Of a stretch of DNA of 15,696 nucleotides, positions 1 to 6,256 are shown piece by piece; position 1 is the first letter of the stretch, and each line of letters opens with the position of its first letter. The translations under genes were made by a program, and so were the position numbers. Below the pieces are notes generated by a model that was given only the letters and a program-made list of their open reading frames with translations, made no database searches and was not told where the DNA came from. This DNA comes from an uncultured Eubacteriales bacterium (GTDB lineage: Bacteria > Bacillota > Clostridia > Oscillospirales > CAG-382): positions 1 to 15,696 of the forward strand of contig URJL01000048.1 of assembly GCA_900548115.1 (NCBI GenBank), read 5' to 3'.

Positions 1-49
1 ATATATAAAGCGTGATGGAGCGCTCTCTCAAAAAAAGTCGAAAAAGCAC

Positions 50-78
50 TTGACAATTTGAGCTTGGCATAGTATAGT
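50..78 (+). promoter_or_regulatory. Upstream promoter P1 of the trpXYZ region
   Basis: TTGACA at 50-55 and TATAGT at 73-78 are separated by exactly 17 bases, close to the sigma-A consensus, with an A-rich stretch just upstream. The predicted start is near 85, about 100 bases before the T-box leader. No convincing ORF lies between it and the second promoter, so it probably makes a longer version of the T-box transcript or a short RNA. Bases 1-49 hold no recognisable gene. Confidence 0.6.
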
Positions 79-153
79 AGTCAAGCTCACTTGAGGAGCG
101 CTTTTTCTTTCGGATGAACCTGAGAAGTTGAATCACTGGTAAGAAAAAAGTGC

Positions 154-182
154 TTGACAAACGCATTTCTTTGTGCTATAAA
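154..182 (+). promoter_or_regulatory. Promoter P2 of the T-box/trpXYZ operon
   Basis: TTGACA (154-159), a 17-base spacer and TATAAA (177-182), with TG at 174-175 making an extended -10. Transcription should begin near 189, directly ahead of the T-box Stem I base at 203. The position relative to the leader makes this the main promoter of the operon. Confidence 0.8.
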
Positions 183-188
183 TAATGC

Positions 189-486
189 ATACAAACCAGT
201 GAGCAAGAGAAGTAGCAATTATACGGAGCTCAAAGAGAGTTGCCGACGGTGGGAAGGCGACAGCGAACGGAATTGTGAATGGACTTGCGAGGGCAACCCG
301 AACAGGCAGAGTCGAAGAGCGTGTTTCGTGCTTTCGGCGGTGCGCTTCAGTAGGGAAGACGGTCATCATCCGTTATCGTGATAAGCATATGGTTGTATGC
401 TGTTGAGTGCAGTCGAAAGACTGAATTTGGGTGGTATCGCACGAGCTTCGCTCTTGTCCCATGAAAAGGGGCAGGAGCGTTTTTTT
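189..486 (+). promoter_or_regulatory. T-box leader with tryptophan (UGG) specifier
   Basis: A tRNA-sensing transcription-attenuation leader. Stem I base: GCAAG 203-207 pairs with CTTGC 284-288. Above it the internal specifier loop has AGAAGTA (208-214) opposite GAATGGA (277-283). This is the usual AGUA/GAA loop-E arrangement, with the codon TGG at 280-282. The helix continues as GCAATT 215-220 with AATTGT 271-276. The tip is GTTGCC 239-244 with GGCGAC 256-261, preceded by the AGAGAG bulge. Stem III candidates are AGCATA 384-389/TATGCT 396-401 and AGTC 411-414/GACT 419-422. The T-box motif GGGTGGTATCGC (429-440) starts the antiterminator: GGG and ACGAG there pair with CTTGT and CCC at 453-460. 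In this class uncharged tRNA pairs with the specifier and with TGGN in the bulge and stabilises antitermination. TGG implies tRNA-Trp. Confidence 0.93.
449..486 (+). terminator. T-box intrinsic terminator (attenuator)
   Basis: CGCTCTTGTCCC (449-460) pairs over all 12 positions, including two G-U pairs, with GGGGCAGGAGCG (468-479). The loop is ATGAAAA and T480-T486 follow. Its 5' arm is shared with the antiterminator helix, so the two structures are mutually exclusive, as expected for a T-box. Confidence 0.93.
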
Positions 487-625
487 GTTTTACCTTCCGC
501 TTTTACAAAAAGTACACTTGCAAAAGCACACTTTGCAGAAGCAGCCGAATACCGCAGCGCGAACCCAAAGGGTTCGGTCCACACTCATCTTTATTTTATG
601 GAAAACTTTTAAGGAGGGCTTTACC

Positions 626-1690
626 ATGAAAAACGCAAACAAACTCACATCCGTTATCCTCGCTTCGCTTCTGCTTCTGACCGCGTCCGCTCTTTCCGGC
701 TGCGGCAAGACGGAAACCAAAACCGATGACAACACCGACGGCAACACCGAAAATGTCGGAACGAACGACAAAAACACCGCAGACGACAGCACCGACGAAA
801 AGACCTTTACGATCGGTATTTCGCAGTTTGCCGAGCACGGCTCGCTTGATAACTGCCGTGAAGGCTTCATCGAGGGACTTCGTCAGGAAGGCTTCGAAGA
901 AGGCAAGAACGTAAAGTTCATTTACCGCAACGCAAGCGCCGACACGGGCAACGCCACGACCATCGCCAAGAGCTTTGCCGCCGACGGAGTCGATCTTATG
1001 TGCGCCGTTGCGACCCCCAGCGCTCAGGCTTGCTTTAACGCCGCAAACGAAGACGGAATTCCCGTTATCTACACCGCCATCACCGATCCCGAAGGCGCGG
1101 GCCTTGCCGACGGCGGCGAGATCACCGGTACGAGCGACGCGCTTCCCGTCGAAGCACAGCTGAAGACCATCCGCGAAATGTTTCCCGACGCAGAGAAGAT
1201 CGGCATTCTCTACACAACGAGTGAATCCAACTCCGAATACAACCTTTCGATGTACGAAAAATACGCTCCCGACTACAATTTCACCATCGTGACCAAGGGT
1301 GTGACCGATGCGTCGGAGGTTGCGCTTGCCATCGAATCCATTATGGACGAGGTAGACTGCTTCTCGAACCTCACCGATAACACGGTCGTAAGCCAGCTTG
1401 ATGTTATGCTCGAAAAGGCGACCGAAGCGGGTAAGCCCATCTTCGGAAGCGAGATCGAACAGGTCAAGAAGGGATGCGTTGCGGCAGAAGGTCTTGAATA
1501 TTACGACCTCGGCATCCAGACGGGTAAAATGGCGGCTCAGGTGCTGAAGGGCGAAAAGAAGGCTTCGGAAATTCCCTTTGAGATCGTAAAGAACAACCGC
1601 CTTTATGTGAACAAGGACGCCGCCGAAGCGCTCGGCATCGAACTCAGCGACGAGCTTACTGCAAGAGCGGAATTCGTAAGCGCCGAATAA
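626..1690 (+). CDS. trpX: TrpX-like ABC transporter substrate-binding lipoprotein
   Basis: Predicted extracytoplasmic substrate-binding lipoprotein of 354 residues, ABC_sub_bind family (the TrpX/YtvM type, periplasmic-binding fold). The start at 626 is set by AAGGAGGG at 611-618 and by the signal peptide. A Lys-containing N-end and a hydrophobic stretch at 9-22 lead to lipobox LSGC with Cys26 as the lipidated residue. A Thr/Asp/Asn-rich linker (27-58) tethers the binding domain, which begins at about 59 with TFTIGIS. Family-type stretches include ATPSAQAC, IPVIYTAITDPEGAGL and ITGTSD. It heads an operon with a permease and an ATPase behind a UGG-specifier T-box, so tryptophan is the most likely ligand. 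Ligand identity comes from the regulation, not from a binding-site motif. Relatives may bind other aromatic amino acids. Confidence 0.87.
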   Translation: MKNANKLTSVILASLLLLTASALSGCGKTETKTDDNTDGNTENVGTNDKNTADDSTDEKTFTIGISQFAEHGSLDNCREGFIEGLRQEGFEEGKNVKFIYRNASADTGNATTIAKSFAADGVDLMCAVATPSAQACFNAANEDGIPVIYTAITDPEGAGLADGGEITGTSDALPVEAQLKTIREMFPDAEKIGILYTTSESNSEYNLSMYEKYAPDYNFTIVTKGVTDASEVALAIESIMDEVDCFSNLTDNTVVSQLDVMLEKATEAGKPIFGSEIEQVKKGCVAAEGLEYYDLGIQTGKMAAQVLKGEKKASEIPFEIVKNNRLYVNKDAAEALGIELSDELTARAEFVSAE

Positions 1691-1705
1691 TTAAGGACGA
1701 AATGC

Positions 1706-1767
1706 ACCGCGGCGAATCCTTTCGCCGCGGTCGCCGCGCGGCGCTTCAATGCCGAAAATCCTTTCGG
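1706..1767 (+). repeat. Inverted-repeat cluster between trpX and trpY
   Basis: Three inverted repeats lie in the 133-base gap. The first is a perfect 10-bp hairpin ACCGCGGCGA (1706-1715)/TCGCCGCGGT (1722-1731) with a six-base loop. The second is the 12-bp palindrome CGCCGCGCGGCG (1732-1743). The third is the 6-bp hairpin CCGAAA (1752-1757)/TTTCGG (1762-1767) followed by four bases of T (1767 is G, T begins at 1768). The first has no T-run, so it is unlikely to be a plain terminator. Such structures often stabilise the upstream binding-protein message, and the third could be a weak attenuator. The functional role is inferred. Confidence 0.6.
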
Positions 1768-1823
1768 TTTTGCAGGACCGCACGGCGTAAAGAGCTTTTT
1801 GAAAACCAAAACGGAGGAGTATT

Positions 1824-2768
1824 ATGAGTCTCGGAACCGTCATCAGCGCACTGGAGCTCGGCAGCATTTATGCCGTCATGGCGCTGGGCATTTACATTAC
1901 ATATAAAATTCTCGATTTTCCCGACCTCACGGTCGACGGAAGCTTTCCGCTCGGCGGCGCGATCACGGCGGCGCTGATCACGTCGGGAAAGAATCCGCTG
2001 CTTGCCATGCTTCTCTCGCTTTTGGCGGGCGCGGTCGCGGGGCTTTGCACGGGTCTTATCCACGTAAAATGCAAGATCCGCGATCTTTTGTCGGGTATCA
2101 TCGTCATGACGGGGCTTTACTCGATCAACTATCTGATCGTGGACAATAAGGCGAATGTCTCGATCGGCTCGAAATTCGATACGGTTTTTGCCAATCCTCT
2201 CGTTTCCGTTCTCTTCGGAAGCAAAACCGAGACGGCGCCGCTTCACTTCATGCGCGGATTCCGCCGTATTGTTATTCTGATTCTTCTTCTGATTGTCATA
2301 AAAGCGTTGCTTGACTTCTTCATGAATTCAAAACGCGGCTATCTTCTTCGCGCAATGGGCGATAACCCGATGGTGGTTGCCACGCTTGCCAAAAACGGCG
2401 GCAATGTCAAGATCATGGGACTGATGATCGCCAATGCCCTCGTTTCGCTCTCGGGTTCGCTTTTTGTACAGTACAACAATGCGTTCAATCTGACCGACGG
2501 AACGGGCAAAATGGTTATCGGTCTTGCGTCGGTTATCATCGGCGTCAACATATTCGGCAGAATTCGCTTTCTGCGCAGTACGACGGCGGTCGGAATCGGC
2601 GCTGTCGTATACACCGCGTGCGTAACGCTTGCGCTCTCGCGCTTCGATGCGCAGATTATGAAGCTTGTGACGGCGGTACTGTTCCTTTTGGTTTTGGTAC
2701 TGGGTCAGGTCAACATCGGTTCGCTTCGGCTGTTTGCCGATAAGGGAAAGGACAGGGGTGAAAAATGA
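1824..2768 (+). CDS. trpY: TrpY-like ABC transporter permease
   Basis: Integral membrane permease of 314 residues, related to the LivH/branched-chain permease superfamily and the usual partner of ABC_sub_bind lipoproteins. The start follows GGAGGA at 1813-1818. Many hydrophobic segments are visible: about 5-28, 42-52, 58-80, 88-105, 148-165, 197-216, 229-245, 255-272 and 279-297. The early motif DFPDLTVDGSFPLGGA (31-46) is characteristic of this family. The cytoplasmic coupling loop RAMGDNPMVVATLAKNGG (176-193) ahead of a transmembrane helix is the EAA-like contact for the ATPase. Its stop overlaps the trpZ start (ATGA). It should form the tryptophan channel with TrpZ, fed by TrpX. The specificity rests on the T-box. 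Confidence 0.87.
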   Translation: MSLGTVISALELGSIYAVMALGIYITYKILDFPDLTVDGSFPLGGAITAALITSGKNPLLAMLLSLLAGAVAGLCTGLIHVKCKIRDLLSGIIVMTGLYSINYLIVDNKANVSIGSKFDTVFANPLVSVLFGSKTETAPLHFMRGFRRIVILILLLIVIKALLDFFMNSKRGYLLRAMGDNPMVVATLAKNGGNVKIMGLMIANALVSLSGSLFVQYNNAFNLTDGTGKMVIGLASVIIGVNIFGRIRFLRSTTAVGIGAVVYTACVTLALSRFDAQIMKLVTAVLFLLVLVLGQVNIGSLRLFADKGKDRGEK

Positions 2769-3538
2769 TTAAGCTTGTCGATATTTGCAAAAAATTCAAC
2801 CCCGGTACGGTGAATGAGACCACGCTGTTCGATCACTTCAATTTTTCGGTCAATCCCGGAGACTTCATATCGGTCGTCGGCAGCAACGGAAGCGGCAAGA
2901 CGACGCTTCTCAATCTGATTTGCGGCACGATCAATCCCGATTCGGGAAAGATCTATATCGGCGGCACCGACGTTACGGGAAAAAGCGATTACGTCCGCTA
3001 CCGCAAGATCGGGCGCGTATATCAGAACACGGCGTTCGGCACGTGTGCCGATATGAACGTTTTCGAAAATATGTCGCTTGCCGACAACAAAGGAAAGCCG
3101 TTCGGACTTTCGGCGGGCGTGAACAAAAAAAGCTTTGACCGATACCGCGAAATGCTCTCCCGTCTGGGACTCGGACTGGAGGATAAGATGTATGTAAAGG
3201 TCGGTGCGCTTTCGGGCGGTCAGCGGCAGGCAATGTCGCTTTTGATGGCGGTCATGACTCCGATCGACTGCCTCATTCTTGATGAACATACGGCGGCGCT
3301 CGACCCGAAGACCTCCGAGGTCATCATGCGCATTACCGATGAGATCGTGCGTACCCGCCATCTTACCGCGCTCATGGTAACGCATAATCTCCGCCATGCC
3401 ACCGAATACGGCAGCCGCCTTGTCATGATGCACGAGGGGAAGGCGATTATCGACTGCGAGGGAGAAGAAAAGGCGAAAACCGACACAAAACATCTGCTTG
3501 AGACCTTCGAAAATATCAGCGTCGAACTCGGAAATTGA
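2765..3538 (+). CDS. trpZ: TrpZ-like ABC transporter ATPase
   Basis: ABC nucleotide-binding subunit of 257 residues that powers the trpXY importer at the inner face of the membrane. Motifs: Walker A GSNGSGKT (39-46), Q-loop Gln87 (RVYQNT), signature LSGGQ (149-153), Walker B CLILDE (169-174), D-loop AALD (177-180) and switch His207 (MVTHN). All catalytic positions appear intact, and the length is normal for a stand-alone ATPase. The start overlaps the trpY stop by four bases (ATGA), with AGGGGTG at 2754-2760 as the ribosome site, so translation is likely coupled. A terminator follows 37 bases downstream. Next to ABC_sub_bind lipoproteins this ATPase is annotated as TrpZ when behind a Trp T-box. 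No separate substrate signal is visible in the protein. Confidence 0.9.
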   Translation: MIKLVDICKKFNPGTVNETTLFDHFNFSVNPGDFISVVGSNGSGKTTLLNLICGTINPDSGKIYIGGTDVTGKSDYVRYRKIGRVYQNTAFGTCADMNVFENMSLADNKGKPFGLSAGVNKKSFDRYREMLSRLGLGLEDKMYVKVGALSGGQRQAMSLLMAVMTPIDCLILDEHTAALDPKTSEVIMRITDEIVRTRHLTALMVTHNLRHATEYGSRLVMMHEGKAIIDCEGEEKAKTDTKHLLETFENISVELGN

Positions 3539-3575
3539 ATAGTGCAAGACGGATTTCTGCAAGAGCATCCGAAAT

Positions 3576-3601
3576 AAATGCCCCTTTAAGGGGGCATTTT
3601 T
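3576..3601 (+). terminator. Terminator after trpZ
   Basis: AAATGCCCC (3576-3584) pairs with GGGGCATTT (3591-3599) around a six-base loop. The T-run ends at 3601 and a second T-tract follows at 3605-3610. It closes the trpXYZ operon before the liv promoter. Confidence 0.9.
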
Positions 3602-3684
3602 CGGTTTTTTACGTCCTTTTTGACGTTCTTTTTCGTAAAATATGCAAAGAAATTCAATTTGCGAAAAAAATGTTAAAGAAAATA

Positions 3685-3713
3685 TTGAAATTTGAAGAAG
3701 AACATGGTATAAT
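3685..3713 (+). promoter_or_regulatory. Promoter of the livJHMGF operon
   Basis: TTGAAA (3685-3690), a 17-base spacer and a perfect TATAAT (3708-3713) preceded by TG at 3705-3706 (extended -10). The start should be near 3720, giving a leader of about 63 bases before livJ. The AT-rich stretch at 3602-3684 carries no gene; it may hold an UP element or operator. Confidence 0.85.
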
Positions 3714-3782
3714 AAATCATATTCGAGCTGTTTGTTGTGTTACGGTTCGGGTAAATCTATTCATTCGGAAAGGAAAGAGAGT

Positions 3783-5003
3783 ATGAAAAAGCTTTTAAGT
3801 CTTGTCCTCTCACTTCTTTTGGTGTCTGCTGTGGCAACCGGCTGCGCAAACACCGCAAACAACGGTGACAACCCCGACGTTCAGGGCAACGGCGGTGAGA
3901 ACACCACCGACGCAAACGTAATCAAGATCGGTATTTTCGAGCCTCAGTCCGGCGATAACGGCGCGGGCGGTAAGCAGGAAATGCTCGGTATCCAGTACGC
4001 AAACGAAAAGGTTCCGACCGTGACGATCGGCGATACCGAATATAAGGTAGAGCTGGTTGCCGCCGACAACGGTTCCGATAACTCCAAGGCTCCCACCGCG
4101 GCGCAGACCCTTGTTTCCGCCGGCTGCTCGATCGTTCTCGGCTCCTACGGCTCGGGCGTTTCGATCGCCGCATCCGATACCTTTAAAAACGGCGGCGTTC
4201 CCGCTATGGGTATCACCTGCACGAACCCGCAGGTAACCGAAGGCAATACGCACTATTTCCGTATCTGCTTCCTCGATCCCTTCCAGGGCAGCGTTTTGGC
4301 AAACCTTGCCGTTGAAAAGTTCGGCGCCGAAAAGGCATACATCATCACCAAGCTCGGCGATGACTATTCCACCGGTCTCGGCTACAACTTCAAGAAGGCA
4401 TTCGAAGAACTCGGCGGCACCGTTGTCGAAGATTCCTTCCAGGACGGTAACTCCGACTTTACCGCATTCCTCAACAGCGCAAAGACCCAGGAATGTGACG
4501 TAATCTTCGCTCCTACCTCCACCGAGGCCGCTCAGCTCATCATTGAGCAGTGCGCTACGCTCGATATCAACATCCCGCTTCTCGCCGGCGATACGTGGGA
4601 CTCCAACGTTATCCTCAATGCCGCAAAGGGTAAGAATGTTGATATTAACGTTACGACCTTCTATCAGGAGGGCGGTAACGAAGAATTCGATAAGGAATTC
4701 AAAGAGTGGATCAACGCCGATGCTACGCACCTTGCAAACAACGGCGGCGACGACACCATCTCTGCTGTATCCGTAATGGGCTATGACGCTTACTTTGTTG
4801 CTCTCGAAGCAATCAAGGCAGCCGGCTCGTCCGATCCCGCAAAGGTTATGGAAGCTCTTCCTTCGGTAAGCTACACCGGTATCACCGGTCTTATCGAGTT
4901 TGACGAGAACGGCGACGCTAAGCGTGACGCCGCATTCGTTAAGAAGGCAAATACCGAAACCGGTGCTTGGGACTTCGTCGCCGAGCAGGGTATCGGCAAG
5001 TAA
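3783..5003 (+). CDS. livJ: LivJ-like branched-chain amino acid ABC transporter binding lipoprotein
   Basis: Predicted substrate-binding lipoprotein of 406 residues (Peripla_BP_6/leucine-binding-protein family). The start at 3783 is chosen for the GGAAAGAG site at 3772-3779 and the signal peptide MKKLLSLVLS, which leads to lipobox ATGC with Cys21. A Gly/Asn-rich linker follows to about 43. The mature fold opens with IKIGIFEPQSGDNGAGGKQ (48-66), the usual first strand and loop. AADNGSDNSKAPTAAQTLVSAG, VLGSYGSG and the later DDYSTGLGYNFKKAFEELGG stretch are typical of LivJ/LivK proteins. It leads a full livHMGF set, so it should deliver substrate to that permease. Members of this family also bind other amino acids or small amides, so leucine/isoleucine/valine is the default rather than a proven ligand. 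Confidence 0.88.
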   Translation: MKKLLSLVLSLLLVSAVATGCANTANNGDNPDVQGNGGENTTDANVIKIGIFEPQSGDNGAGGKQEMLGIQYANEKVPTVTIGDTEYKVELVAADNGSDNSKAPTAAQTLVSAGCSIVLGSYGSGVSIAASDTFKNGGVPAMGITCTNPQVTEGNTHYFRICFLDPFQGSVLANLAVEKFGAEKAYIITKLGDDYSTGLGYNFKKAFEELGGTVVEDSFQDGNSDFTAFLNSAKTQECDVIFAPTSTEAAQLIIEQCATLDINIPLLAGDTWDSNVILNAAKGKNVDINVTTFYQEGGNEEFDKEFKEWINADATHLANNGGDDTISAVSVMGYDAYFVALEAIKAAGSSDPAKVMEALPSVSYTGITGLIEFDENGDAKRDAAFVKKANTETGAWDFVAEQGIGK

Positions 5004-5026
5004 TTTGTCTGTTGCGCAATTGTATC

Positions 5027-5101
5027 GCATGGCGGGATTTTCCCGCCATGCAGTTTGCGTTTTCTTGCTTTGCGGCGCTTTTATGTCGCAAGGATTTTTT
5101 T
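5027..5101 (+). promoter_or_regulatory. Inter-cistronic hairpin and attenuator between livJ and livH
   Basis: The 247-base gap has a perfect 11-bp hairpin GCATGGCGGGA (5027-5037)/TCCCGCCATGC (5041-5051) without an immediate T-run. Then comes TTGCGGC (5070-5076)/GTCGCAA (5085-5091), with T5095-T5101 shortly after it. The first is suited to protecting the livJ 3' end, and the second could terminate part of the transcripts. No ORF with a ribosome site, and no promoter before livH, was recognised in the rest of the gap (5102-5250). Confidence 0.6.
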
Positions 5102-5250
5102 CGTTATGTGGATTTATCCGAACGTAACGACGGCTTGCGGTTTTCCGGAGTCTGTTGAAAGGATTGTTTTGGGTGCGAAAGCGTCTTTTCAAGAGGCTCT
5201 GTAAATGCGCAGAAGGCTTTTTCGGATAAAAGCTCGGGAGGAAATGTTTT

Positions 5251-6243
5251 ATGGGAAAACTGTTTGATACCGCTTTGCCGTATCTGCTCAGCGGTATTTC
5301 GGTCGGAGGTCAGTATGCGCTGATCGCCATCGGATATACAATGGTTTACGGTATACTTCGCCTGATCAATTTTGCTCACGGCGACATCTTTATGGTTGCG
5401 GGTCTTTTGATGATCTACATCAACGCGGCACTCACCCCTGTTTTGGTGAATGCGGGACTTGCAAACGGAACGGCATTTTTGGTTTCGATCCTGATCTCTT
5501 TGATTTTGGTGCTGGTTCTTACAGTACTTCTCGGATTTTCGATCGAACAGGCGGCATATAAGCCTTTGCGCAATGCGCCGCGTATGTCGGTCATGATCTC
5601 GGCAATCGGTGTATCGTACTTGATTCAAAATCTTGCCATCTACGTAACCGGCGGACTTGCACAGCCGTACCCCGGAAAGGGAGTACAATTTCCGTGGCTT
5701 GCCGATACCGTTGCGATCGGAACAACGTCGGTGAAGCGCGTTACGATCATCACGCCGATTTTGACGGCGGTTTTGGTCGTCCTTTTGGTACTGCTCATCA
5801 AGAAGACCAAGATCGGTATGGCGATGCGCGCCGTATCGCGTGACTTTGAGACCAGCCGTCTTATGGGTATCAAGATCAACAGCGTCATCTCCATGACCTT
5901 TATCATCGGCTCGTTCCTTGCGGCAGTCGGTTCGACACTGTATTTCACAAACTATGCATCGGTAACGCCGACCTCGGGCGCAATGCCGGGTCTTAAAGCG
6001 TTTGTCGCCGCCGTATTCGGCGGAATCGGTTCGGTCCCCGGAGCGGTTGTCGGTGCGTTTATCATCGGTATCTGCGAAAATATATTAAAGGGTCTTGACA
6101 ATATTCTGATCACGATGGGCGTGACGACATCGAGCTTCGGTTTTTCCACCTTCTCGGATGCTTTTACGTTTGTTTTGCTGATTGTTATTCTGTGCGTAAA
6201 GCCTACGGGTCTGTTCGGCGAAAAGAACACCGATAAAGTGTAA
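5251..6243 (+). CDS. livH: LivH-like branched-chain amino acid ABC transporter permease
   Basis: First membrane permease of the importer, 330 residues. The start follows GGGAGGAAA at 5236-5244. Family motifs are clear: LRLINFAHGDIFMVAG (36-51), the EAA-like loop RAVSRDFETSRLMGIK (193-208), FGGIGSVPGAVVGAF (256-270) and the C-terminal KPTGLFGEK (317-325). About eight hydrophobic segments span the chain, including 17-38, 46-60, 76-97, 113-133, 165-184, 211-231, 248-278 and 303-317. It should form a heterodimer with LivM in the membrane and contact LivG/LivF. livM starts 13 bases after its stop, so both are made from one message. Length is slightly over E. coli LivH. Confidence 0.92.
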   Translation: MGKLFDTALPYLLSGISVGGQYALIAIGYTMVYGILRLINFAHGDIFMVAGLLMIYINAALTPVLVNAGLANGTAFLVSILISLILVLVLTVLLGFSIEQAAYKPLRNAPRMSVMISAIGVSYLIQNLAIYVTGGLAQPYPGKGVQFPWLADTVAIGTTSVKRVTIITPILTAVLVVLLVLLIKKTKIGMAMRAVSRDFETSRLMGIKINSVISMTFIIGSFLAAVGSTLYFTNYASVTPTSGAMPGLKAFVAAVFGGIGSVPGAVVGAFIIGICENILKGLDNILITMGVTTSSFGFSTFSDAFTFVLLIVILCVKPTGLFGEKNTDKV

Positions 6244-6256
6244 GGGGGGAAGGCAG

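Noticed and set aside
431..625. N-terminal extension of trpX starting at 431
   Set aside because: It would begin inside the T-box motif and run through the terminator. The lipoprotein signal and AAGGAGGG support the start at 626.
3732..3782. Upstream start for livJ
   Set aside because: It puts 17 polar residues before the signal peptide; the ATG at 3783 has a ribosome site.
3810..5192. 460-codon minus-strand frame across livJ
   Set aside because: Antisense shadow of a well-supported LivJ gene; no ribosome site or recognisable motif.
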